DNA of 42,561 bases from Corynebacterium sp. zg-331 (lineage in GTDB: Bacteria; Actinomycetota; Actinomycetes; Mycobacteriales; Mycobacteriaceae): contig NZ_JACMYD010000011.1 in NCBI RefSeq assembly GCF_014267345.1, forward strand, positions 1-42,561, read 5' to 3'. Shown one piece after another: positions 36,003 to 42,561 of the stretch (the stretch's first letter is position 1; each line of letters starts with the position of its first letter). A program made the translations under genes and the position numbers. The notes beneath the pieces were generated by a model. The model was not told the origin of the DNA. It did no database searches and worked only from the letters and a program-made list of their open reading frames with translations.

Positions 36003-37574
36003 GTGAGCACGCTGACCCTCCCGCCCCGCTTCCAGCGCCCCGATCCCCTCGCGCCGGTGACGCGCCCGTGGGGTCACCCCGAGGCGTACTCCTTTGGCCT
36101 CATCGGCGCGCTAGCCCTTCTCACCCGCTTCCTCGGGTTATCCTCCACCGCCGCCAAGGGCACGCCGGTCTTCGACGAGAAGCACTACGTGCCGCAGGCC
36201 TGGGACATGGTGCGCAGCGGCATCAATCCCCTCATCGGGGGGATCGAGAATAACCCGGCCTATGGGCTGGTGGTGCACCCGCCCCTGGGCAAGCAGATCA
36301 TCGCGGTGGGCGAGCGGATCTTCGGTTACACCCCGCTGGGCTGGCGCGTCATGGCCGCCCTCTTCGGCTGCCTCATCGTGGTGGCGCTCATGGGTTTTGT
36401 CCGCTCGCTGAGCAATTCCTGGCAAATCGCCACCTTCGCAGGCGTGCTCGCCACCTTCGACGGCGTGCTGCTGGTGGTCTCGCGCTACGGCATGTTGGAT
36501 GTCTTTCAGGTGCTCTTTATTCTTCTCGCCGCCTGGGCGCTGCTGCTGGATCACCGCCAGGTGCACCGGCGGCTGCACGAGGCCTGGGCCTCAGGCGGCC
36601 TCGGGGGGTCTCCCCTCGGGCCTCGGCTGGGGTATCGCTGGTGGCGCTTTGCCGCCGGCATCGCTCTAGGCCTATCCCTGGCGGTGAAGTGGTCCGGCCT
36701 CTATTACATCGCGTTCTTCAGCCTGCTCAGCATCTTCGGGGACCTCGCCCTGCGCCGCCGCTACGGCGTCCGCCGCCCCGCGCTCGGCGCGCTGCTGCGC
36801 GATACCCTCCCCGCGTTATCCTCCCTGGTTGCGCTGCCCGCCGCGCTCTATCTGTGGTCCTGGCGGGCCTGGTTTTCCGCGGAAACCGCCGTGTACCGCC
36901 ACGCCGCCGTCGACGGCACCATCGCCTCCTCCGAGCACTCGTGGCTCTCCGCGCTGCCGGACACCGCCGCCAGTTGGCTGTATTATCACCTCTCCGTGCT
37001 GGACTTCCACGCCCAGCTCACCTCCTCCGGCGGGCACCACCACCCTTGGGATTCCAAGCCCTGGGCCTGGCTCGTCTCCGGGCGACCCATCCTGTACTTC
37101 TCCTCCACCGACATCGAGTGCGCGGCGGGCACCTGCCGCCGCATGGTGTACCTCTTTGGCACCCCGGCGATCTGGTGGGTCACCATTCCCGTGCTGCTCT
37201 GGGCCTTGTGGAGCCTCTTTGTGCTCCGCGATCGCCGCTTCCTGATTCCCCTGGTGGGCTTCGCCGCGGGCTTTCTACCCTGGCTGGCCTCCTTCGACCG
37301 ACAGATGTATTTTTTCTACGCCGCCGCGCTCACCCCCTTCAGCCTGACGATGATCGCCCTGGTGCTCGGCCAGCTTTGCGGGCGCGGCGGCCAGGTGACA
37401 TGGGGCGGCCTGCGCGACCTCGCCGGGGGCAGCCTGCCCCGCGGCACCCTGGCGGTGATCGCCTACCTCGCGGCGGTGATCTCCATGTTCTTATACTTCT
37501 CGCCGCTGTTCTACGGCTACGTTATCCCCGACGCCTACTACCACTCGATGATGTGGCTGCCCAGCTGGCACTAG
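36003..37574 (+). CDS. pmt: Protein O-mannosyltransferase
   Basis: 523 residues, GT39 family, about 11 hydrophobic segments. The first periplasmic loop carries the Asp-Glu motif in PVFDEKHYVPQAWDM, needed for catalysis. It moves mannose from polyprenyl phosphate to secreted proteins during translocation. The GTG at 36003 has no ribosome binding site, but TAGACT 7 bases upstream, so it is likely leaderless. The last 4 bases overlap the 3' end of the zf-HC2 gene. Confidence 0.94.
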   Translation: MSTLTLPPRFQRPDPLAPVTRPWGHPEAYSFGLIGALALLTRFLGLSSTAAKGTPVFDEKHYVPQAWDMVRSGINPLIGGIENNPAYGLVVHPPLGKQIIAVGERIFGYTPLGWRVMAALFGCLIVVALMGFVRSLSNSWQIATFAGVLATFDGVLLVVSRYGMLDVFQVLFILLAAWALLLDHRQVHRRLHEAWASGGLGGSPLGPRLGYRWWRFAAGIALGLSLAVKWSGLYYIAFFSLLSIFGDLALRRRYGVRRPALGALLRDTLPALSSLVALPAALYLWSWRAWFSAETAVYRHAAVDGTIASSEHSWLSALPDTAASWLYYHLSVLDFHAQLTSSGGHHHPWDSKPWAWLVSGRPILYFSSTDIECAAGTCRRMVYLFGTPAIWWVTIPVLLWALWSLFVLRDRRFLIPLVGFAAGFLPWLASFDRQMYFFYAAALTPFSLTMIALVLGQLCGRGGQVTWGGLRDLAGGSLPRGTLAVIAYLAAVISMFLYFSPLFYGYVIPDAYYHSMMWLPSWH

Positions 37575-38242
37575 GTGGGAAGCCCCGCGCGCCAGCGCGA
37601 CCAACCACCGCTGCTCAACCACGTCCACGCCACGGTGGCCGTGGTGATCCCCAGCGCCACCAGTTCCAGCACCTGCTGCCTGGTGGTGGTGCCCAACAGC
37701 ACGTCCCTCATGCCGAAGCCCAGGCTAAACATCGTCCACGCCCCCAGCAGCGGCAGGACGCCCAGCAGCAGGCGCGGCAGCCAGGCCCCCAGCAGCAGCG
37801 CCGCGGCCAGGGCCAGGCGCACCGCCGCAGCCTGAGCCAACAGGTGCGCCAGGGTGGGGTCGGCATCCGGGCTGAGTACCCGCCCGCCCTCGGTGGTCTC
37901 CAACAGTCCTCCGGTATCGGCCAAAAGCCGCACCGCCGCCACCACGTGCAGCATCGCCGCCACCACCAGGACCAGGCGCGCCACCGTCAACGAGGCCAGG
38001 CGCGCCCCCGCGTGGCGACGCCACTCCGGTTCGACCTCTGCGAGGATCGCCCGGGTAAGCTCCTCCCCCGGCTCCCGTCCGGTGGGCGGGGGCACGGGCT
38101 GAAGGCGGGCGGCGCGGCGATAAAAGGCCTGGCACTGCCCGCACTGATCCAGGTGCGCCTCCACGACGTCGTTATCCAGGCGCCCCTCCTCGCCGTCGAG
38201 CCGCGCAGAAAGCTCGGACTGAATGACCTCGTGCGCGATCAT
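37571..38242 (-). CDS. zf-HC2-type (anti-sigma-like) membrane protein
   Basis: 223 residues. The N-terminus has a zinc-finger pattern H-x3-C-x2-C (His30, Cys34, Cys37: VEAHLDQCGQC) as in anti-sigma factors. The C-terminal half has four hydrophobic segments (RLVLVVAAMLHVVAAV, AAAVRLALAAALLLGAWL, LLLGVLPLLGAWTMF, ELVALGITTATVAWTWL), which is more than a classical one-helix anti-sigma. No sigma factor gene is adjacent. It starts inside the end of the DoxX gene (4-base overlap), so they form an operon. Confidence 0.8.
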   Translation of the reverse strand: MIAHEVIQSELSARLDGEEGRLDNDVVEAHLDQCGQCQAFYRRAARLQPVPPPTGREPGEELTRAILAEVEPEWRRHAGARLASLTVARLVLVVAAMLHVVAAVRLLADTGGLLETTEGGRVLSPDADPTLAHLLAQAAAVRLALAAALLLGAWLPRLLLGVLPLLGAWTMFSLGFGMRDVLLGTTTRQQVLELVALGITTATVAWTWLSSGGWSRWRAGLPT

Positions 38243-38631
38243 CGGGTGAGCACCCCGTCCACGCTCGCGCGCCCGGAGCCAAAGACCACGATCATCAGCA
38301 GCGAGGCCAGCATCACCACCGGGTACTCCAGCTCCGAGAGGCTGGGGGTGAGGTGCACGAAGTAAATGGCGGCCACCATGAGCAAGGCCAGCGCGCCCGC
38401 CACCACCGTGGTGAGCAGCCCCACCACCAACAGGGCTCCCCCGGCCAGCTGCGCCACCCCGGCGATCCAGGCGGACAGCGCCGGCTGCGGCACGCCCCAG
38501 GCGCTAAACTGCCCGGTGGTTTCCGTGATCCCCGTGACCATGAGGATCCGCCACCCGTGTGCCACAAAGATCAGCCCCAGCACCGCCCGAAAAATCAGCA
38601 GCGCGCCATCGCGCATCACCGGCCTATCCAT
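38239..38631 (-). CDS. DoxX-family membrane protein
   Basis: 130 residues, four hydrophobic segments (LIFRAVLGLIFVAHGW, AWIAGVAQLAGGALLVVGLLTTV, ALALLMVAAIYFVH, PVVMLASLLMIVVFG) and the DoxX start RAVLGLIFVAHGWRIL. Relatives occur in redox or sulfur-related complexes; here the function is unknown. Translationally coupled to the zf-HC2 protein gene downstream. Confidence 0.85.
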   Translation of the reverse strand: MDRPVMRDGALLIFRAVLGLIFVAHGWRILMVTGITETTGQFSAWGVPQPALSAWIAGVAQLAGGALLVVGLLTTVVAGALALLMVAAIYFVHLTPSLSELEYPVVMLASLLMIVVFGSGRASVDGVLTR

Positions 38632-38634
38632 GGC

Positions 38635-39846
38635 CTATAGGCTACCCGCCTGGCGCGCCAGCTGAGCATCGACGTTGCCCTCGCGCCCCGCCAACCAGCC
38701 CACTATTCCCATCAGCACGCTGCTGAGCAGCAGCGCCCACAGGATCGGCCCCCAGCTCCCCAGCGCCTGGTGGGCCGCACCCACCAGCAACGGTCCCCCG
38801 GCTGCCAGGAGGTAGCCGACGGACTGGACGAAGGCCGAGAGCCTCGCTGTGACCTCCGGGGCGCTGGTGCGCGCCGGCATGAGCGCGAGCGCCATGAGGA
38901 AGCAGAAGCCGCCGATTCCCAGCAGCGCGGACCACAGATAGGGCGCGCTCATCGGAGCGTAGATCAGCCCCAGGTATCCGGCCGCCGTCGAGGCGGCGAA
39001 GCTCACGATCACCCAGTGCGCGTGCGCGCTGCGGGCCGCGATGCGCGGGACGATCAGCCCGCCGACGATCCCGAGGCCACCCACCAGCGCCAGGCCCACC
39101 GAGGCCACCCGGGGGCTGGCCCCCGCCTCCGCCAGGACGGTGGGCAGCCACCCCATCTGGATGTAGGCGTTCATGGACTGCAGCCCGAAGAACGCCGTGA
39201 TGGCCACCGCCAGCGGCGAGCGCCACAGGCTACCCCGGATGGGGTCCGGGGTGCGAGAGGGCGCGGCCTGCGTGCGTGCGGAAAAGGCCAGCCACGCCCA
39301 CACCGGGAGCTGCAGCGCCGCCGCGCCCGCCCAGATCCACAGCACCCCGCGCCAGGAGTCCGTGAGCACGGGAGACAGCGGGCCGAGGAACATGCCCACG
39401 CTGAGCACGGTGGTGTAGATCGTCATCAGCCGCACCGCCGCACGCCCGCCCGCGCCCTTGATCCACGCGGGCAGCAGCACGTTGACCAGCGCGATGCCCA
39501 TGACCACCAGCCCAGTGAGGGCGATGAACCCCCATATGCTGCCCATCACCGGCCGCAGCGCCTGGCCCAGGACCTCCAGCGCCATCGCCAGCAGCAGGGT
39601 TCCCGTGAGCCCCAAGCGGCGCGAGAGCGGCACCGCCGCCACCCCAAAGAGCGCGAAGCAGATGCCGGGCAGCGCGGTGAGCAGCCCAGACAGAGTGCCG
39701 GGGGCGTCGTACGCGGCGGAGATCCGGTCCAGGACGGATCCCACCGCCACGATGGCCGGGCGAAGGTTCAGGGCAGCCAGGCCAACCGCCAGGGCGAGGA
39801 TGAGGGAGCGACGTCGTGGGTTGTGCTGCTGTGGGCTTGCGGTCAA
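38635..39846 (-). CDS. MFS transporter, CynX/NimT-like
   Basis: 403 residues with 12 hydrophobic segments. The start RRRSLILALAVGLAALNLRPAIVAVGSVLDRISAAY and GLLTALPGICFALFGVAAVPLSRRLG match the CynX/NimT branch (cyanate, nitroimidazole and related anions). The TTG start at 39846 is chosen because GGAGGT lies immediately upstream; an upstream GTG-type extension adds residues before the RBS. The stop is 3 bases upstream of the DoxX start. Substrate unknown. Confidence 0.88.
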   Translation of the reverse strand: MTASPQQHNPRRRSLILALAVGLAALNLRPAIVAVGSVLDRISAAYDAPGTLSGLLTALPGICFALFGVAAVPLSRRLGLTGTLLLAMALEVLGQALRPVMGSIWGFIALTGLVVMGIALVNVLLPAWIKGAGGRAAVRLMTIYTTVLSVGMFLGPLSPVLTDSWRGVLWIWAGAAALQLPVWAWLAFSARTQAAPSRTPDPIRGSLWRSPLAVAITAFFGLQSMNAYIQMGWLPTVLAEAGASPRVASVGLALVGGLGIVGGLIVPRIAARSAHAHWVIVSFAASTAAGYLGLIYAPMSAPYLWSALLGIGGFCFLMALALMPARTSAPEVTARLSAFVQSVGYLLAAGGPLLVGAAHQALGSWGPILWALLLSSVLMGIVGWLAGREGNVDAQLARQAGSL

Positions 39847-39954
39847 GGTACCTCCATATACTTGTGGGGATCTTCTTCCCCGCACTCTAGACCCCCTCCC
39901 CCACGCCCCGTTGAGGGGGAACCCGACCCCACCGCGAGGAGTCTAAATATCACC

Positions 39955-40551
39955 ATGAGCACCGACGGCACCATCCTCTGCGAGGACGGCCTGCGCCGCC
40001 CACCCTGGGCCACCGCCTCCGCCCTCCTGCGCGAGTACTACGACACCGAATGGGGCATGCCCGTCCGCGACGACCGCGGCATGTACGAGCGCCTCACCCT
40101 CGAGTCCTTCCAGTCCGGCCTGTCCTGGGCCACCATCCTGGCCAAGCGCCCGGCCTTCCGCCGCGCCTTCCGCAACTTCGACCCCGAGGCGGTGGCCCGG
40201 TACGGCCCCGCGGAGGTGGAGGGGCTGCTTGCCGACGCCTCCATCGTGCGCAACCGACGCAAGATCGAGGCCACCATCGCCAACGCCCGCGCCACCCTGA
40301 ACCTGGTTCCCGTGGGCGGGCTGGCCGAACTGGTGTGGTCATTCCAACCGGAGAGCACCCCCACCCCGCGCACCATGGCCGAGGTGCCCACCCGCTCCCC
40401 CGAATCCACGGCGCTGGCCGCCGCGCTGAAGAAGGCCGGCTTCCGCTTCGTGGGCCCCACCACCATGTACGCCCTCATGGAGGCCGTGGGGGTGGTGGAC
40501 ACGCACCTGGTAGGATCGTGGCGACGCGGCAGCTCCGGGGTGTGGGGATAG
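39955..40551 (+). CDS. tag: DNA-3-methyladenine glycosylase I
   Basis: 198 residues, the usual length. It removes 3-methyladenine from DNA. Blocks: EYYDTEWGMPVRDDRGMYERLTLESFQSGLSWATILAKRPAFRRAF (catalytic region and base pocket), ALKKAGFRFVGPTTMYALMEAVGVVDTHL. In E. coli Tag a zinc is held by two Cys and two His; here the first His position is Tyr (EYYDTEWG) and the last Cys is Ser (HLVGSW), so zinc may be absent. ATG 39955 has GAGGAG about 13 bases upstream. Divergent from the MFS gene. Confidence 0.93.
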   Translation: MSTDGTILCEDGLRRPPWATASALLREYYDTEWGMPVRDDRGMYERLTLESFQSGLSWATILAKRPAFRRAFRNFDPEAVARYGPAEVEGLLADASIVRNRRKIEATIANARATLNLVPVGGLAELVWSFQPESTPTPRTMAEVPTRSPESTALAAALKKAGFRFVGPTTMYALMEAVGVVDTHLVGSWRRGSSGVWG

Positions 40552-40555
40552 GTTT

Positions 40556-40888
40556 TTAACTGCTCAGCAAGAGCCGATCCTCCCACGTGGGGTAGATCTT
40601 CCAGGGATCGCCGCCACCGGGAACCCCCCACTGCGGTATCAAGCGCATCTCTTCCCATTTCCCATCCGGGCGCTGCTGCCAGCAGGCACTGGTGGAACGG
40701 TATCCCTCGCAGACCACCGGGCCGTCATAGGGAGAGACAATCCTAGTGCTAGCCTCCCAGCGTGCGCTGATAAGGGGATTCTCCACCGGGGGTAGATTAT
40801 CAAGAGGGTCCGCACCCGCGACCCCAGAGTGGACCAGCAGGCACACCGCCGCCAGGCTTGAAACAAGATACCTTCGCGTTTTCTTCAT
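40556..40888 (-). CDS. Small secreted protein, unknown
   Basis: 110 residues. Clear signal peptide (MKKTRRYLVSSLAAVCLLVHSGVAGA, cleaved before DP). The mature part of about 84 residues is Trp- and Pro-rich (DPLDNLPPVENPL, PDGKWEEM, PQWGVPGGGDPWKIYPTWEDR) and contains two Cys (VVCEGYRSTSACW) that may pair. I do not recognise the family. ATG 40888 is preceded by AAGAAGG. It converges on tag with a 4-base gap. Confidence 0.7.
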   Translation of the reverse strand: MKKTRRYLVSSLAAVCLLVHSGVAGADPLDNLPPVENPLISARWEASTRIVSPYDGPVVCEGYRSTSACWQQRPDGKWEEMRLIPQWGVPGGGDPWKIYPTWEDRLLLSS

Positions 40889-41224
40889 GCCTTCTTTATC
40901 GGCATCCGGAGGCAAACTATTACCGTGTTATCTTCCTGCTCACTTTCATGACTCGCTTTCCCTCCGCGACTACGCCGGGGCGGAGGCACTCATCCCCGCC
41001 TCCGCCGGGGTAACCATGGTGCATCTCTTTACACCCCGGAAAGAAAAAGAACGGTAGCCTGACCCGCAGGGGAAACCGGACCTGGAAAGAGAGGTGATGA
41101 TCGTGACCGACTCCTCCAACAAGGAAGAGAAGAACGATCACCGCAGCGCCATTACCGGGCGCTGCCTCGGCGTAGACCGAGCCGCGCGCTTGCCTCCCCA
41201 CGATACCCATCCGCCCCTCCGTGG
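40889..41224. other. Non-coding stretch without a convincing gene
   Basis: 336 bases between the secreted protein and the damaged membrane protein. It holds a GC-rich inverted repeat, GGCGGAGGC (40979-40987) and GCCTCCGCC (40998-41006), loop 10 bases, with no U-run. An ATG at 41094 with GAGAGG upstream opens a reading frame that runs antisense into the membrane protein; its sequence looks non-natural. A second reading frame on the minus strand (41228 to 40920) starts with ATGA overlap, but reads Phe- and Gly-rich, unlike a real protein. Promoter for the secreted protein probably lies here. Confidence 0.5.
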
Positions 41225-41586
41225 TCATCGCTCCTGGCGATCCCCCAGCAACGTGAATAACAAGGCCGCGCAGAAAAAGACGATGGCGTACTGGCTTATG
41301 CGGGACGGTTCCGTCTCCACCAGGGCCATGGAGCAGGAAAAGCACAAGAGCGCCACCGCCCCGCACGTAACGGCCACGAGTTCGGGAAAGCCCAGCCCTG
41401 CCGAGCTAAAGAGAATCTTTTTCTTGCCGCACGCACGATCACGCAGGAAATAATGGTGATGGCGGGCACCACGGCAAAGCCAACGAGATTGCCCCACGCG
41501 AACCCGGCGGCGAACACCACAGCGCTCAACACGAGCATGAGACAGGAAAGAATAAAGAATAGCCTTCTCCATACGCGCGACCTCAT
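41225..41586 (-). pseudogene. Four-helix membrane protein, frameshifted in an A run
   Basis: Two minus-strand frames join into one protein of about 120 residues. The first (ATG 41586: MRSRVWRRLFFILSCLMLVLS) supplies helices 1-2 up to RAARK. The second supplies KILFSSAGLGFPELVAVTCGAVALLCF and helices 3-4, ending GDRQER. The join is at AAGAAAAAG (about 41424-41431); one extra A restores the frame. Either a genuine inactivation or a homopolymer error. Family unknown. It starts 43 bases after the Fic stop, so may belong to its operon. Confidence 0.6.
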
Positions 41587-41628
41587 GGCCGCGATTATGG
41601 CGTAGGAACCGCGCACACGCCTCCCGCG

Positions 41629-42333
41629 TCACAGCGGCTGCGCGGATTCCTCCAATACCCCGATAAGCGGCGCGGCATCATCCCGCATGAACAGCTCGGT
41701 GAGCGCCTGGTGCCATTCCAGTTGCTTGTTTCCGGACACCGTGAAGGGCATGTACCCGTGGGTCACCAGTTCGAGGCTGGCGGACATCACCGCCGTGCGC
41801 TTGTTTCCGTCCCAGAAGAACTGCGCCCGGGCCATGAATGGCACCCGCAGGAGGGCGCGCCGCGCGGCCTCGGTGGGAGCGTTGCGCTCCCACCAGGCCC
41901 ACGCCTCATCCAGCTCCTCCCGTGCGGGCGCCTGGTAGTCCCCCTCCGGGGTACGGACGATCCCGCCGCGCCCGCCCAGGGAGGACCGAGAACGGAATAC
42001 CCCCGGATCGAGCGACACCGAGCGGGACACGATCCCGTTGATCCGCTCCGCGATCTCCCGGGTCACAGGGGTGTGCTTTTTCGCCTCCCGGATCACCAGG
42101 CCCCACGCCTCCGCGATGGCCCGCACCTCGTCCAGATCGTGCAGCGGGTGGCCGCCCACCGTCATCCCGGACATGATGGTCTGCACCTCGGGGAAGGTGA
42201 AGTTCAGGCCCTCCAGGCGCGCGGTGGACCAGGTGGCAAAGGGGTGGTTCTTCAGCAGCGCATGATAGGCGATGTCAAAGCCCACGCGGGGCAGATCCGG
42301 GAGAGGGGAGGGATGAGAAAAACCACCGAACAT
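41629..42333 (-). CDS. Fic/Doc-family protein with degenerate catalytic motif
   Basis: 234 residues. Near the N-terminus TARLEG (residues 37-42) fits the inhibitory motif (S/T)xxxE(G/N) of self-inhibited Fic proteins. The core is QFFWDGNKRTA (about residues 171-181), which aligns with HxFxDGN(K/G)R of Fic/Doc, but Gln stands in place of the catalytic His. Fic enzymes move AMP or phosphate onto proteins; without His this one may be inactive or altered. ATG 42333 is chosen because AAGG lies upstream. It is the last gene before the right-hand terminator and IS. Confidence 0.82.
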   Translation of the reverse strand: MFGGFSHPSPLPDLPRVGFDIAYHALLKNHPFATWSTARLEGLNFTFPEVQTIMSGMTVGGHPLHDLDEVRAIAEAWGLVIREAKKHTPVTREIAERINGIVSRSVSLDPGVFRSRSSLGGRGGIVRTPEGDYQAPAREELDEAWAWWERNAPTEAARRALLRVPFMARAQFFWDGNKRTAVMSASLELVTHGYMPFTVSGNKQLEWHQALTELFMRDDAAPLIGVLEESAQPL

Positions 42334-42397
42334 AGCCACCACCTTATCCCCTCTCGCCGCGTTCTCATGTCACCCTCATCCACACATGCATAGAGCA

Positions 42398-42433
42398 AAA
42401 CCCGCCTGCGCGATCTTCTGCGTAGGCGGGTTT
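42398..42433. terminator. Bidirectional hairpin terminator
   Basis: A 14-base-pair stem (42398-42411 with 42420-42433; core AAACCCGCCT and AGGCGGGTTT) with an 8-base loop. Short T runs follow on each strand (TTT on plus, TTTT on minus). It lies upstream of the Fic gene, so it probably served a gene on the right, now displaced by the IS that begins two bases after the stem. Confidence 0.8.
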
Positions 42434-42435
42434 AA

Positions 42436-42458
42436 GGTTGCCCTCGTTTAGTGGACAC
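42436..42458. repeat. Left terminal inverted repeat of the IS
   Basis: Matches the repeat at 578-600 when inverted (18 of 23 bases, both outer and inner 8-base blocks perfect). Position of the outermost base is inferred from that match. Confidence 0.75.
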
Positions 42459-42492
42459 CCGATTAGTACGGATCCTGTGCCCGTAGGAGAAG

Positions 42493-42561
42493 ATGTTCAT
42501 TGTGAGTGGGCAACAAAGAAAGAGCTACACTCCGGAGTTCCGGAGGGAGGCAGCTCGTCTT
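42493..42561 (+). CDS. IS3-family transposase OrfA, 3' partial
   Basis: Only the first 23 codons are visible: MFIVSGQQRKSYTPEF, followed by RREAARL, the start of the HTH_Tnp_1 domain that binds the IS ends. AGGAG lies 3 bases before the ATG and 12 before an in-frame GTG at 42502; the GTG may be the true start. The rest lies outside the window. Confidence 0.8.
   Translation, partial: MFIVSGQQRKSYTPEFRREAARL

Larger units (their letters stand above)
42436..42561 (+). mobile_element. IS3-family insertion sequence, left (5') part
   Basis: It begins with a terminal repeat (42436-42458; GGTTGCCC outermost, GTGGACAC innermost) that matches 18 of 23 bases with the inverted repeat ending the element at 600. 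An OrfA start follows. Same orientation as the left-edge copy; the rest is beyond the window. Confidence 0.8.

Noticed and set aside
40979..41006. GC-rich inverted repeat as a terminator
   Set aside because: The stem is 9 bases with a 10-base loop, and no U-run follows on either strand.
40920..41228. Minus-strand frame starting with an ATGA overlap after the membrane protein
   Set aside because: The overlap is tempting, but the product is Gly/Phe-rich and has no domain or plausible secondary structure.
41094..41453. 119-codon plus-strand frame with GAGAGG before ATG
   Set aside because: It runs antisense to the four-helix membrane protein and lacks any recognisable or natural-looking segment.

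Overview
The window reads as chromosomal DNA of a high-GC actinobacterium, most likely a Corynebacterium. The main reasons are a transporter closely matching corynebacterial BetP, an actinobacterial metG-tatD-rpfB-rsmA-ispE block, a protein O-mannosyltransferase (pmt) next to rsmI and betP, an MMPL-family envelope lipid exporter, and an orphan zinc metallochaperone AztD. GC content is high throughout, apart from short AT-rich promoter regions and the stretch around 1100-1600. No tRNA, rRNA or CRISPR array was seen.

Layout. 1-600 is the 3' end of an IS3-family insertion sequence. It interrupts an ABC ATPase gene (601-1080, minus) that follows a small secreted Cys-containing protein gene carrying a G-run frameshift (1096-1474). 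1616-3627 holds prfC and a small hypothetical gene; 3697-4182 is a secreted CAP-domain protein. 4298-10326 is a 5-oxoprolinase-type island: pxpA, a fused pxpB-pxpC, a biotin carboxylase/BCCP protein, a GntR regulator broken by a stop codon, and a divergent NRAMP-like transporter. The same palindrome, TTGTTGAACAA, lies in front of both pxpA and the transporter. 10373-12492 is a drug-exporter-like MFS/TetR pair with a 30-bp palindromic operator. 12465-16296 pairs a GAP-like membrane protein with a divergent MMPL transporter and a TetR regulator. 16324-22418 holds an unknown protein, an enoyl-CoA hydratase-family hydrolase, a HAD phosphatase, a split PTS system (EIIA-EIIB divergent from EIIC), PPK2 and a small monooxygenase. 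22437-25933 holds a membrane-anchored alpha/beta hydrolase and an ABC-F protein.

25977-27203 is a zinc-uptake unit: a Zur/Fur-type box before aztD. 27200-35048 is the conserved block ispE, rsmA, rpfB, tatD, metG and betP (all minus). A motif resembling MtrA boxes occurs before rpfB and twice before betP, consistent with joint control of wall remodelling and osmoprotection. 35080-38631 has rsmI divergent from pmt, then a zf-HC2 membrane protein and a DoxX protein. 38635-42333 has a CynX-like MFS transporter, tag, a small secreted protein, a frameshifted four-helix membrane protein, and a Fic/Doc-like protein whose catalytic His appears to be Gln. A strong hairpin terminator ends two bases before a second IS, whose left end runs off the window.

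Both ends lie inside same-orientation IS3-like sequence, as expected if this is a contig that broke at repeated IS copies. Many genes have a -10-like hexamer 6-8 nt before the start codon and no ribosome binding site, suggesting frequent leaderless transcription. The most interesting items are the split biotin-dependent oxoprolinase-like cluster with its shared operator and broken repressor, the MtrA-like motif family, and the interrupted secreted-peptide/ABC cassette at the left edge.
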